Source: Arachnia propionica
GTDB lineage: Bacteria > Actinomycetota > Actinomycetes > Propionibacteriales > Propionibacteriaceae
Reading direction: 5' to 3'
Length of the DNA: 44,562 nucleotides
NCBI GenBank assembly: GCA_002748325.1
Contig: PDSD01000034.1
Location: forward strand, 1 to 44,562
Part shown: positions 15,709-23,835 of the stretch, in pieces
Position numbering within the stretch: position 1 is the stretch's first letter
Layout of the letters: each line of letters opens with the position of its first letter
Program-made: the position numbers and the translations under genes
The notes under the pieces: generated by a model
Database searches by the model: none
Seen by the model: only the letters and a program-made list of their open reading frames with translations
Told to the model about the DNA's origin: nothing

Positions 15709-17013
15709 ATGAGTTCCGGCCAAGATCGACGGGAAACCTCGCTCGATCATTTCCTCGATAGCTACGCCACGCGCACCCACAGCCTCAAAACCTCCGCGGT
15801 TCGGGCACTGTTCGCGGTAGCCAATCGCCCCGAGATCGTCTCGCTGGCCGGGGGAATGCCGAATATCGCTGATCTGCCGCTGGCAAAACTTGGCCAGCAG
15901 CTGTCGGATCTGGTTGCCGCAAACGGCACGCAGGTCATGCAATACGGCTCGGGTCAGGGTGAACTGCCGATTCGCGAGCAAATCTGTTCCGTGATGGAGC
16001 TCGAAGGCATCCAGGCCGACCCGGACGACATCACCATTACCGCTGGCTCGCAACAGGGCCTCGACCTGGTCACACGAATCTTTTGTGATCCAGGGGATGT
16101 GATCGTCGCGGAATCACCGTCTTACGTCGGTGCGCTGGGCACGTTCAACAGCTACCAGACCGAAGTAGTGCACGTCGCGACCAGTGATGAGGGCATCGAC
16201 CCGCAGGCGCTGCGCGAGACGCTCGGTTCGCTGCAGCAGGCTGGCAAACGCGTCAAGTTTTTGTACACGATCCCTAACTTCGCCAACCCCTCCGGGGTCA
16301 CCCAGCCCTGGCAGCGGCGGCTGGAGGTCGTCGAGATCTGCAACCAGTTCGGCGTCATTGTGGTCGAGGACAACCCATACGGGCTGCTGACACTCGACGC
16401 CGACCCGATACCGGCGATGCGCTCGGTGGATGCGAATGTGATCTACCTAGGGTCGTTTTCCAAGACTTTTGCGCCGGGGTTCCGGGTCGGCTGGGTGCTG
16501 GCCCCGCATCCGGTGCGCGAGAAGCTGGTGCTGGCGCAGGAATCGGCCACCTTGTGCCCGCCGGTGTTCAGTCAGTTCGCGATCGCTAACTACCTAGCCA
16601 ACAACGATTGGCAAGGCCAAATCGTGGCGTTCCGCGACATGTACCGGGAGCGCCGCGACACCATGCTGACCGCCCTGGCCGAGCATATGCCGGCTGGTTC
16701 TACCTGGACCCATCCAGCAGGCGGCTTCTTCGTTTGGGTGACGTTGCCAGACGGTGTCGACTCGCAGGCCATGCTGCCGCGTGCGGTGAGCGCCAGGGTT
16801 GCCTACGTCCCTGGCGGCGCTTTCTTCGGTGACGGACAGGGCGGCAACAATGTTCGGCTGTCGTTTTGTTTCCCGCCACCAGAGCGCATCGAGACCGGCG
16901 TGCGGCGGTTCGCAGACGTGGTTTCGCAGGAAATAGACATGCATAACATATTTGGGGTGCGCGATCACGGCCCCGGCTACAACAGCGCCGCGCCCGCACC
17001 GAACCTGAGCTGA
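15709..17013 (+). CDS. Class I PLP-dependent aminotransferase, 2-aminoadipate/LysN type
   Basis: The 434-residue protein is a fold-type I aminotransferase related to the catalytic part of MocR regulators and to LysN. It has VSLAGGMPNIADLP near the start, MQYGSGQGELPIREQI, ITAGSQQGLDLV, YTIPNFANPSG, VVEDNPYG and the PLP lysine Lys252 in GSFSKTFAPGFRVGW. There is no helix-turn-helix domain, so it is an enzyme. The amino donor cannot be told from sequence. It starts 20 bp after the thioredoxin fusion and ends 9 bp before the ligase. In many actinobacteria an aminotransferase of this type lies near parAB, so this looks like conserved synteny. Confidence 0.9.
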   Translation: MSSGQDRRETSLDHFLDSYATRTHSLKTSAVRALFAVANRPEIVSLAGGMPNIADLPLAKLGQQLSDLVAANGTQVMQYGSGQGELPIREQICSVMELEGIQADPDDITITAGSQQGLDLVTRIFCDPGDVIVAESPSYVGALGTFNSYQTEVVHVATSDEGIDPQALRETLGSLQQAGKRVKFLYTIPNFANPSGVTQPWQRRLEVVEICNQFGVIVVEDNPYGLLTLDADPIPAMRSVDANVIYLGSFSKTFAPGFRVGWVLAPHPVREKLVLAQESATLCPPVFSQFAIANYLANNDWQGQIVAFRDMYRERRDTMLTALAEHMPAGSTWTHPAGGFFVWVTLPDGVDSQAMLPRAVSARVAYVPGGAFFGDGQGGNNVRLSFCFPPPERIETGVRRFADVVSQEIDMHNIFGVRDHGPGYNSAAPAPNLS

Positions 17014-17022
17014 GAGGAAACC

Positions 17023-17961
17023 ATGACCGTCATTGTGTTAGCTGGAGGCCTCAGCCATGAACGCGATGTCTCGCTGCATTCTGGCCGACGCGTCGCACAG
17101 GCCCTGCGGCGACAGGGGTTAGACGTGTGTGAGGCCGATGTCTCGGTCGATCTGTTGGGGCTGCTGTCAGATACCCCGGATCCGGTGGTGGTTCCGCTGC
17201 TGCACGGCGGGCTGGGGGAGAACGGCGCGCTGGCCGAGGTGCTGCAGTTGTTGGGGGTGCCATACGTTGGCTCGCACCCCAGAGCGGCCCGAAATACCTT
17301 CGACAAGTCGCTGGCGACGCCACTGCTTGCTGCCCACGGTATCGCCACGCCACGCCACATTTCACTGCCAGCCACCATTTTCCGTGAGTTGGGCGCGCCT
17401 GGCGTCGTCGCTGGAATCGCGAAGCAGTTCGGTTTTCCACTGATGGTGAAGCCATCTTCGTCGGGTTCGGCGCTGGGCATGACCCGTGTCCCGAGCGAGG
17501 ACGAGCTGCCGGCCGCGATGGTTGCTGCCTACGCGTACGGCCCCAACGCGGTGATCGAGGAGTTTGTCGAAGGAACGGAGTTGGCGGTAACCATCATCGA
17601 TGCCGGTGAGGCGGCGAAGGCCCTGCCGCCCGTTGAGATTCATCCCGCCAGCGGCGTTTACGACTTCGAGGCCAAGTACACCGCTGGCAGCACGCGGTTC
17701 ACGATCCCGCCCGAGCTACCCGATTCGGTGCTGGAACGGGCCAAAGTGTTGGCGCTGCGTGCCCACACCATGCTTGGGCTGAGTGGCATCAGCCGAATCG
17801 ACCTGATTGTTAGCAACGGCCTGCCTATCTTCATTGAAGCCAACGTGTGTCCAGGCATGACCGAAACATCGTCGGCGCCACTAGCTATGGCGGCGGCAGG
17901 GCTGGACCTAGGTGAGGTCTACGTTAGCCTCATCAAGGCCGCGCAAGCGAAGGCCGCTTAA
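17023..17961 (+). CDS. ddl: D-alanine--D-alanine ligase family ATP-grasp enzyme
   Basis: The enzyme joins two D-alanines for the peptidoglycan stem. The 312-residue protein has the N-terminal GGLSHERDVSLHSG, LLHGGLGENGALAEVLQLLGVPYVGS and FDKSLATPLL segments, the ATP-grasp strand FPLMVKPSSSGSALGM, EEFVEGTELAV, and FIEANVCPGMTETS as the metal-binding end. These are Ddl hallmarks. The usual EVNTLPGMT is written here as EANVCPGMT, but the key Glu and Asn remain. It begins with ATG 17023 after AGAGGAAACC, 9 bp past the aminotransferase. Many actinobacteria carry a second Ddl elsewhere, so this copy could have a different or auxiliary role. Confidence 0.85.
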   Translation: MTVIVLAGGLSHERDVSLHSGRRVAQALRRQGLDVCEADVSVDLLGLLSDTPDPVVVPLLHGGLGENGALAEVLQLLGVPYVGSHPRAARNTFDKSLATPLLAAHGIATPRHISLPATIFRELGAPGVVAGIAKQFGFPLMVKPSSSGSALGMTRVPSEDELPAAMVAAYAYGPNAVIEEFVEGTELAVTIIDAGEAAKALPPVEIHPASGVYDFEAKYTAGSTRFTIPPELPDSVLERAKVLALRAHTMLGLSGISRIDLIVSNGLPIFIEANVCPGMTETSSAPLAMAAAGLDLGEVYVSLIKAAQAKAA

Positions 17962-18009
17962 GAGCGTTAACCCGCTGGTGTTTCAGCGGCCAATTACAGC
18001 GCACGCTCT
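17961..18009 (+). terminator. Nested stem-loop after the ligase gene
   Basis: An outer stem AGAGCGT (17961-17967) with ACGCTCT (18003-18009) encloses an inner hairpin CCGCTG-GTGTTT-CAGCGG (17972-17989). It sits between convergent ddl and parB, starting at the ddl stop. Only TTGTT follows, so termination strength is doubtful. Confidence 0.45.
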
Positions 18010-18066
18010 TGTTAGCCATAAGACGCTTTATCGACAAAGCACTATAGCGATATAGAGGCTAGCAGT

Positions 18067-18960
18067 TTATTCGCTTTCGTCGCGCTGCTGCAGCATCGCG
18101 GTGAGTCGGTCGAGGTCGTCTTCGCCAGCGAACTCGATGGTGATCCTGCCCTTGCGACGGCCAAGCTGGACCTTGACTCTGGTGTCGAAATGATCGCTGA
18201 GCTGGCGCGACAGGGCCTGTTCGCGCTCCGAAGCCACCCGAGGGATGCGGGTACGGGTCATCGGTTGGGCAGCCTCACCCAGTGTGATCAGCTCCTCGGT
18301 GCTGCGCACCGATAGGCCCTCAGCAATGATCCGCTCGGCCAGGGCCGTCTGCTCGTTGGGATCGGCCAGACTGAGCAGCACCTTGGCGTGCCCCGCCGAG
18401 ATCGTGCCCGCCGCCACTTTTCGCTGCACCGCCACCGGCAACTTCAACAGGCGCAGCGTGTTCGAGATCTGTGGGCGGCTGCGGTGGATGCGCGACGACA
18501 GCTCCTCGATGGTGCAGCTGAAATCATCCAGCAACTGCGAGTAGGCGTGTGCCTCTTCCAACGGGTTCAGATTCGCCCGGTGCAGGTTTTCTAGCAGCGC
18601 GTCGCGCAGCAAATCGGTGTCTTGCGTGCCCCGAATGATGGCAGGAATCACCTCGCGGCCAGCTTGCTTGCTGGCACGAAGCCTTCGCTCACCCATGATC
18701 AGCTCGTAGCCTTCACCCGCCCGACGCACCACGATCGGTTGCAGCACGCCCACCTCTTCGATGGATGCGGCGAGTTCGGCCAGCTCATCCTCATCAAAGA
18801 CCGTGCGAGGCTGATCCGGGTTTGGCTCGATTTCAGCAACCGGCAGCTCGGCATAGGTCGATCCGTCCGCCAGTGGCTGCGAGACAGTGGTTTCTTCCTC
18901 GGTATTTGCGAATAAATCGCCTAACCCGCGGCCAAGACCTGGACGTCGCGCACTCATCAT
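18067..18960 (-). CDS. parB: Chromosome partitioning protein ParB
   Basis: ParB is a CTP-dependent clamp that loads at parS and spreads to organise the origin for segregation. The 297-residue protein begins with ARRPGLGRGLGDLF, the segment that stimulates ParA. It has the CTP-binding motif GERRLRAS (90-97), the ENLHRANLNPLEEA segment, a helix-turn-helix at about 150-172 (IEELSSRIHRSRPQISNTLRLL) and a C-terminal dimer domain. The ATG at 18960 overlaps the parA stop (ATGA), and a second ATG at 18957 is equally usable. Four matching parS sites lie just beyond parA. Confidence 0.97.
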   Translation of the reverse strand: MMSARRPGLGRGLGDLFANTEEETTVSQPLADGSTYAELPVAEIEPNPDQPRTVFDEDELAELAASIEEVGVLQPIVVRRAGEGYELIMGERRLRASKQAGREVIPAIIRGTQDTDLLRDALLENLHRANLNPLEEAHAYSQLLDDFSCTIEELSSRIHRSRPQISNTLRLLKLPVAVQRKVAAGTISAGHAKVLLSLADPNEQTALAERIIAEGLSVRSTEELITLGEAAQPMTRTRIPRVASEREQALSRQLSDHFDTRVKVQLGRRKGRITIEFAGEDDLDRLTAMLQQRDESE

Positions 18961-19943
18961 TTCTCCTCACTGAACCCGTTTAGGGCAATCTCGGCCGCAG
19001 CCCGAATGTAGGCATAGGCCCCCGGCGAGTTTGGCTGGAACGTAATCACGCTTTGACCGTAACTAGGGGCCTCAGCTACCCGCACTGAGCGCGGGATTCG
19101 AGTTTTGAGGGTCTGTTTCGGGAAGTGATTGTCTACTTCCGCGGCTACTTCCCGCGCCAGATTGTTGCGTCCGTCGTACATAGTGACCAGCACGGTAGAC
19201 AATTCCAGCTTGTCGTTAAGCCCGCTTTTTACCTTATTTATTGTGCGCAGCAACTGCGTCAGGCCTTCAAGTGCGTAGTACTCAGCCTGAATCGGCACCA
19301 TTATTTCGGTGGCAGCCACGAGTGCATTGAGCGTCAACAAGCCGAGCGACGGCGGGCAATCGATGATTACATAGTCGATTTCATTCTTAGCCAGGTAGCG
19401 TTGCAGCGCATCGCGCAGCTTTCGCTCTCTGCCGGCTATGTTGACCAATTCGAGTTCGGCCGAAGCAAGTTCAATCGATGCCGGCAGCACCCACAACGCG
19501 TCACTGTGTGGCGACGGCACCAGATGTTGCTCAATAGGATCACCGGCCAACAATACTTCGTAGGTACCGGGAATGCCGTGGGTTTGCTCCACACTCATGG
19601 CGGTAGTGGCATTGCCTTGCGGATCGATGTCTACCAGCAGCACCCGTTGGTTACCCAAGGCCAGAGCTGTGGCGATATTTACCGCGCTAGTGGTTTTCCC
19701 AACCCCGCCTTTCTGGTTTGCAACAACCATAATCCGCGGTGACTCCGGGCGCGGAAAGACCTGCATCGGCTTAAGAATGGCGTGGCCAGCCTCGGGTTCC
19801 GGCGGGAAAGCCTCACTAACGTCAGGCTCAAGGCTCGCACGCTTAGGCTGCGTTGTTACCCGCAGGCCCGCTGACTCAGTTGCGGCGGCTTCACGAGGCG
19901 GCGCGCTCTTTTTAGCCTCTTTACGACGTCTAAAGATCGCCAC
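18957..19943 (-). CDS. parA: Chromosome partitioning ATPase ParA
   Basis: ParA is the Walker ATPase that moves ParB-parS complexes. The deviant Walker A NQKGGVGKTTSAVN sits at residues about 76-89, followed by VLLVDIDPQGNATT and YVIIDCPPSLGLLTLNAL. The protein has 328 residues. Its first 70 or so are a basic and proline-rich extension not needed for the ATPase fold; such extensions occur in actinobacterial ParA and may bind DNA or a pole protein. The GTG at 19943 has AAGGAG about 6 nt upstream. It is translationally coupled to parB. Confidence 0.96.
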   Translation of the reverse strand: MAIFRRRKEAKKSAPPREAAATESAGLRVTTQPKRASLEPDVSEAFPPEPEAGHAILKPMQVFPRPESPRIMVVANQKGGVGKTTSAVNIATALALGNQRVLLVDIDPQGNATTAMSVEQTHGIPGTYEVLLAGDPIEQHLVPSPHSDALWVLPASIELASAELELVNIAGRERKLRDALQRYLAKNEIDYVIIDCPPSLGLLTLNALVAATEIMVPIQAEYYALEGLTQLLRTINKVKSGLNDKLELSTVLVTMYDGRNNLAREVAAEVDNHFPKQTLKTRIPRSVRVAEAPSYGQSVITFQPNSPGAYAYIRAAAEIALNGFSEEK

Positions 19944-20142
19944 CCCGTACTCCTTTTGCTAGCTGCTGTAGGCCAAGTCACTTGAAACCGTTGGCTCAAC
20001 CGCCGACAAGACTACCTGGCTCCGGCTTAGTCAGCCTAGTTGCGTTAACCATTCTTGTGGATAGCGACTGCCAATTAGGCGTGCAGCCCAATTGACTACG
20101 TCGGGCAGCGCCGTATCCTCCGCGTGGCGTTCAGACACCTAA

Positions 20143-20158
20143 CGTTCCACGTGGAACG
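20143..20158. promoter_or_regulatory. parS site 1
   Basis: CGTTCCACGTGGAACG contains the perfect 14-bp palindrome GTTCCACGTGGAAC, the ParB-binding core of actinobacterial parS. It lies 200 bp upstream of parA. Confidence 0.93.
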
Positions 20159-20181
20159 CAAAACAACTGCCTAGTTTGGCC

Positions 20182-20197
20182 TGTTCCACGTGGAACG
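20182..20197. promoter_or_regulatory. parS site 2
   Basis: TGTTCCACGTGGAACG has the same 14-bp core and starts 39 bp after site 1. Confidence 0.93.
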
Positions 20198-20407
20198 GGC
20201 CCATACCCCTAACCACCGTTGCAGTTTGCGCCTACAGTGCAGTTAGCCCGTAGCAGAAGCCATAGTCGGCTGGTCATAGGCAGCTCCTGAGGATGGTTCG
20301 CTGAGCTGCAACATCGGCTTGTCTTGTTGCCGTCAATCCCCACCATCATTGACTGCCGAATGCCTACATGCAGCGCCCGAATCCTAGAGCACTTGTGTTT
20401 GCGGGGC

Positions 20408-20423
20408 CGTTCCACGTGGAACG
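20408..20423. promoter_or_regulatory. parS site 3
   Basis: CGTTCCACGTGGAACG has the same 14-bp core and starts 226 bp after site 2. Confidence 0.93.
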
Positions 20424-20502
20424 CTGAGAAAGGCAATGCAACCGCAACCCACCTAGCAGGGCTGATTTGCTAAGAGGTTCGGGTAACGTCTGCCCAAGTA
20501 TC

Positions 20503-20518
20503 CGTTCCACGTGGAACG
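20503..20518. promoter_or_regulatory. parS site 4
   Basis: CGTTCCACGTGGAACG has the same core. It lies 20 bp from the rsmG stop. Confidence 0.93.
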
Positions 20519-20537
20519 TTGAGTGGAAGGCCCCAGC

Positions 20538-21155
20538 TCACCGCTTGGTTACCGAAACCACCCAGGTGGCTTCGTCGGCTAAGTCATGCCCCACTCGTAG
20601 AATCTCGGCGGCTAGGCCACGTTTCGCGAGAATCCGACTAGCCGCGGCCACCTCTTCGGCAACACTTTCACCCTTGAGCGCCAATAGTCTGCCGGCAGGA
20701 AACAGTCCGGCAGTGAAGCCGATCAGCTTTGGCAATGGCGCGACCGCGCGAGCTACCACGCTGTCGAAAGTCTCTTGGCAGTCCTCGGCTCGTTCGCGAT
20801 TGACCCTAACCCGGTCGGCCAGCCCGAGCTGGTCTACTGCTTCACTTAAGAACGTTGTGCGTCGCAGCAGCGATTCGATCAGCGTCACTTGGAGATCGGG
20901 GCGAACGATTGCTAGCACCAATCCAGGCAGCCCAGCGCCGGAACCAACGTCGGCAACGCTCTCTCCCTCACCCAGCAACGGCTCCAGCGCGAGACAGTTG
21001 GCTATATGGCGCGACCAGATCCGGGACACCTCGCGCGGCCCTATCAGGCCACGCTCCACCCCGACAGTTGTCGCTATATCGACATATCGCTTTAAAGTTT
21101 CATGGTTATCGGGATAGTGCTTAGCGATCGCTTCCCGAACCCGGGCCTCGGTCAC
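20538..21155 (-). CDS. rsmG: 16S rRNA (guanine527-N7)-methyltransferase
   Basis: RsmG (GidB) methylates G527 of 16S rRNA using S-adenosylmethionine. The 205-residue protein has the SAM-binding motif VADVGSGAGLPGLVLA, the acidic strand VTLIESLLRRTTFL and VARAVAPLPKLIGF, all typical. The GTG at 21155 overlaps the jag stop (GTGA). It is the last gene of the rpmH-rnpA-yidD-yidC-jag-rsmG operon. Loss of this enzyme gives low-level streptomycin resistance in other bacteria. Confidence 0.96.
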   Translation of the reverse strand: MTEARVREAIAKHYPDNHETLKRYVDIATTVGVERGLIGPREVSRIWSRHIANCLALEPLLGEGESVADVGSGAGLPGLVLAIVRPDLQVTLIESLLRRTTFLSEAVDQLGLADRVRVNRERAEDCQETFDSVVARAVAPLPKLIGFTAGLFPAGRLLALKGESVAEEVAAASRILAKRGLAAEILRVGHDLADEATWVVSVTKR

Positions 21156-21640
21156 TTCGGGCTAACAACCACGCAGCGGTGCGGCGGTTCTCCCTCAGAT
21201 TCGCTGGTCAACCCAGCCTCCGTGACCTGATCGTGGATGATCTTTCGCTCAAACGCATTCAGCGGCGCCATTCGTACGGCCTCGCCGTTTTCGGCGACCT
21301 CGGCGATCACATCTTTCGCCATAGCGACCAACTCTGCGCGTCGTCGCTCGCGGAATCCTGCCACGTCCAGCATCAATCGTGAGCGGTTGCCGGTCTCGGT
21401 CATAACTACCAGCCGGGACAGCTCCTGCAGCGCATCAAGCACCTCGCCATCCTTGCCGACCAATTGTTCTGAATCAGTATCTATGATCACCTGGGCGCGG
21501 CCGTTAACCACACTGTTCTCGATGTCGCCATCGAGGTCAGCTATATCGAGCAATTCCTCCAGGTAGTCGGCAACCAAATCGCCTTCGGCCAACAGCGTCT
21601 CGTCCTGGTCGTGCTCAGCAGTCTCAGTCGTATCACTCAT
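21152..21640 (-). CDS. jag: Jag/KhpB-type KH-R3H RNA-binding protein
   Basis: The 162-residue protein has a KH domain (about residues 45-100, with the GKDGEVLDALQELSRL loop region) and an R3H domain (about 104-162, with LNAFERKIIHDQV and SEGEPPHRCVVVSP). The N-terminal part is acidic and short and lacks the longer Jag-N domain of Firmicutes, as is usual in actinobacteria. It binds RNA, and in other bacteria it influences cell division and elongation. It lies 8 bp after yidC, and its stop overlaps the rsmG start. Confidence 0.92.
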   Translation of the reverse strand: MSDTTETAEHDQDETLLAEGDLVADYLEELLDIADLDGDIENSVVNGRAQVIIDTDSEQLVGKDGEVLDALQELSRLVVMTETGNRSRLMLDVAGFRERRRAELVAMAKDVIAEVAENGEAVRMAPLNAFERKIIHDQVTEAGLTSESEGEPPHRCVVVSPK

Positions 21641-21648
21641 AGTGGCTC

Positions 21649-22725
21649 CTAGTTCTTCTTGCGCGCCGCGCGCGATTTGGTCTTCGGCTGACGTCTAACA
21701 GTGCTGCTGCCGCGAACGGTCTGGCGGGTCACTCCCTGGCGAGTAACCTTAGCGCGCTTGCCTTCACCTGCTTCAGTCGCATCGTCTACTACTACCGGCG
21801 GCGGCGTGGGCTTAACCTTGCGGCTGCGTGCCGCCCGCTCGGCCATGATCTTCTTCGGGTCCTTGCCCTTGGCGATCATCCGTTCCTCCCACTCAATGTA
21901 GGCGGGCGTATTCGGGGCCGGATTATTGCGGATCAAGATGCCCTGCTGCATCATCGTCCACAGGTTCGTCGTCAACCAGTAGATCAACACGCCGATCGGC
22001 AGCACAAACGATGAGCCGGCGATCATGATCGGGAAGAAGTACAGCATCATCTTCTGCTGCTGCGCCATCGGCCCGTTCAGCGCCTCCGGCGGCATGTTCT
22101 TTCGCATCAGCTGCAGCTGCGTGTAGAACAGCGTGATCACCATCAAGATGACCAACACGATGCCCATAATCTGGGTAGGTCCAAATGGCAGGAACGGCAC
22201 AATCCGGCGTGCCAGCCCAGCGCCAAACAAGTCGGCTTGCTGTAGCGAGGACACCAAATCGGGGTTCACCTTGAAGAAGTGCCCGCGAATCGAGCCGCTG
22301 GAAACCCCCTCCAACACCCGAAACAGCGCCAGGAAGATCGGCATCTGCAACAGCAGCGGCAGACACGACGCGAATGGGCTCACGCCTTCTTCCTTGTACA
22401 ACTTCATCGTCTCTTCGCCAAGCCGCTGGCGGTCCGAGCCATACTTGTTTTGCAGCTCTTGCACCTTGGGCTGAATTAGCTGCATGTTGCGCGCAGAATT
22501 GATCTGTTTCACAAACAGCGGAATCAGCAGGGTGCGAATCACCACCGTGAGCAACACGATCGACAGCGTCCACGTCACCCCGGAGTTTTTGCCGAATACT
22601 GGAGTCAGCAGCCAGTGGAAAAACACCACCAACCCCGATACCGCCCAGTACAGCGGCTGCATCATCGTCGACAGGACACCATAAATGCTGTCCCAGATAG
22701 TCAACGGCAGAAGTATTTCAAGCAC
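21649..22725 (-). CDS. yidC: Membrane protein insertase YidC
   Basis: YidC inserts and folds inner-membrane proteins, alone or with SecYEG. The 358-residue protein has a first hydrophobic helix, then WTLSIVLLTVVIRTLLIPL with the conserved groove arginine, QNKYGSDRQRLGEETMKLYKEEGVSPFASCLPLLLQMPIF, and later helices ending in VLIYWLTTNLWTM. The C-terminal tail (about 290-358) is strongly basic, useful for ribosome contact. There is no lipoprotein signal. The GTG at 22725 starts 2 bp after the yidD stop. Confidence 0.96.
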   Translation of the reverse strand: MLEILLPLTIWDSIYGVLSTMMQPLYWAVSGLVVFFHWLLTPVFGKNSGVTWTLSIVLLTVVIRTLLIPLFVKQINSARNMQLIQPKVQELQNKYGSDRQRLGEETMKLYKEEGVSPFASCLPLLLQMPIFLALFRVLEGVSSGSIRGHFFKVNPDLVSSLQQADLFGAGLARRIVPFLPFGPTQIMGIVLVILMVITLFYTQLQLMRKNMPPEALNGPMAQQQKMMLYFFPIMIAGSSFVLPIGVLIYWLTTNLWTMMQQGILIRNNPAPNTPAYIEWEERMIAKGKDPKKIMAERAARSRKVKPTPPPVVVDDATEAGEGKRAKVTRQGVTRQTVRGSSTVRRQPKTKSRAARKKN

Positions 22726-22727
22726 AA

Positions 22728-23000
22728 CTAGACCTCACTCGTCACATGACGTTGTTCCCGTTTCGCCCATTCCTCAGCTTCCGGGGTGCCGGGCACATAG
22801 TCCACCCCGCCCATCGACCAAGGATTACACCGAATGATGCGGGTGATCGTCAGCCAAGACCCACGAAACGCCCCGTGGGTTTCCAGCGCCGCCAAACCGT
22901 AGGCGGAACAAGACGGATGATATTTGCAAACGTCGCCGTAGATCGGCGAGATCACAGCCCGCCAGGCCTTCACAAACCAGATCAACGGGTATTTCAGCAT
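22728..23000 (-). CDS. yidD: Membrane protein insertion efficiency factor YidD
   Basis: The 90-residue protein has the family hallmark of an amphipathic start (PLIWFVKAWRAVISP), YHPSCSAYGLAALETHGAFRG and RCNPWSMGGVDYVPG. I take the ATG at 23000, which overlaps the rnpA stop by 7 bp. A longer frame adds ten codons without similarity. It sits in the standard place between rnpA and yidC. Confidence 0.94.
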   Translation of the reverse strand: MLKYPLIWFVKAWRAVISPIYGDVCKYHPSCSAYGLAALETHGAFRGSWLTITRIIRCNPWSMGGVDYVPGTPEAEEWAKREQRHVTSEV

Positions 23001-23335
23001 GGCAGCGCCTTTGCACTTGCCCGCTGGCATGCCGCAGCGAAATCACTGCGCAAAGATTTGCTTTCGGCGGCACCAGGAAGCGCTCTGACCACCACATCGA
23101 AACCGGCTGCGGGGATCAACTCCATCGCCAAATGCCGCAACCGCCGCTTAACCCGATTGCGTTTCACAGCGTTGCCAACTGCCTTGGAGACCACAAAACC
23201 TACTCGACTGCTGGCGTTTTGATCAGCACGCGCACACCAGTGCACGACGACACTGGCAGAACCAGCGCGAGCACCGCGACGAAAAACTGTGGTGAAGTCA
23301 GCGGCTCGACGCAACCGTCTCGACGCGGGCAGCAC
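22994..23335 (-). CDS. rnpA: Ribonuclease P protein component
   Basis: This is the protein subunit of RNase P, which trims the 5' ends of tRNA precursors together with its RNA. The 113-residue protein has LRRAADFTTVFRRGARAG near the start and the RNA-binding motif GNAVKRNRVKRRLRHL. The GTG at 23335 starts 9 bp after the rpmH stop. The RNA subunit gene is not in this window. Confidence 0.96.
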   Translation of the reverse strand: MLPASRRLRRAADFTTVFRRGARAGSASVVVHWCARADQNASSRVGFVVSKAVGNAVKRNRVKRRLRHLAMELIPAAGFDVVVRALPGAAESKSLRSDFAAACQRASAKALPC

Positions 23336-23344
23336 GAGACTGGC

Positions 23345-23482
23345 TCAGCCAGCCAGCCGAACGCGGCCCTTGCGCCGACGCGCACTCAAAATCGCGCGCC
23401 CGGCACGAGTGCGCATCCGAAGGCGAAAACCGTGGGTGCGGCTGCGCCGACGGTTACTCGGCTGAAACGTACGCTTGCTCAT
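23345..23482 (-). CDS. rpmH: Ribosomal protein bL34
   Basis: The 45-residue, strongly basic protein starts [20 protein letters not shown] and continues [20 protein letters not shown], an exact L34 pattern. The ATG at 23482 is preceded by GAGGGAG. It is the first gene of the leftward operon, divergent from dnaA, as in most bacteria. Its small size makes it easy to miss. Confidence 0.98.
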   Translation of the reverse strand: MSKRTFQPSNRRRSRTHGFRLRMRTRAGRAILSARRRKGRVRLAG

Positions 23483-23835
23483 AGCGAGGACTCCCTCGAA
23501 AAACTCGGTCTACGGTACGCCCGGGGTTGCCGGGGGAAAGCCGCTCGTCACAAGCGGCGACCAAGCAACGATACGCGCGAACCCGGCCAGAACACAAACT
23601 GCGGGCCCAGATTTGCCGGAAACAGACTGACTTCGCTCACGCCGTCCACCCGACACGCCGGAAATCAACGAATCCGGTTGCATACCGGCCCTAGGCTCCA
23701 CTAGTTTCGATTCCTGCGCTGCGATGTCACTATCGATGTCAAAGCTGCAGCAGGAGACGAGACTATCACCACCCTGTGGAAAAGTCTGTGCAATACTATC
23801 GCGGTCAGCGGGCGTGATGACCAAAAGGGGGACAT
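23483..23835. other. Divergent rpmH-dnaA intergenic region
   Basis: This 353 bp stretch holds the promoters of rpmH and dnaA. A DnaA-box-like TGTGGAAAA (23775-23783, TTTTCCACA on the other strand) lies 52 bp before dnaA and may serve dnaA autoregulation. TACTAT at 23794-23799 fits a -10 element. No gene is credible here, and the single box makes it a weaker oriC candidate than the gap after dnaA. Confidence 0.6.

Larger units (their letters stand above)
19944..20537. other. Intergenic region between parA and rsmG with a parS cluster
   Basis: This 594 bp stretch has no credible gene. It holds four parS sites and the parA promoter region. The open frames across it run through the parS palindromes and show no family similarity. 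I see no hairpin with a T tract after rsmG. Confidence 0.7.

Noticed and set aside
20209..20436. A 75-codon minus-strand frame in the parA-rsmG gap
   Set aside because: It runs through a parS palindrome and shows no similarity or ribosome site.
23132..23704. A 190-codon plus-strand frame opposite rnpA and rpmH
   Set aside because: Both real genes are on the other strand and certain; this is their shadow.
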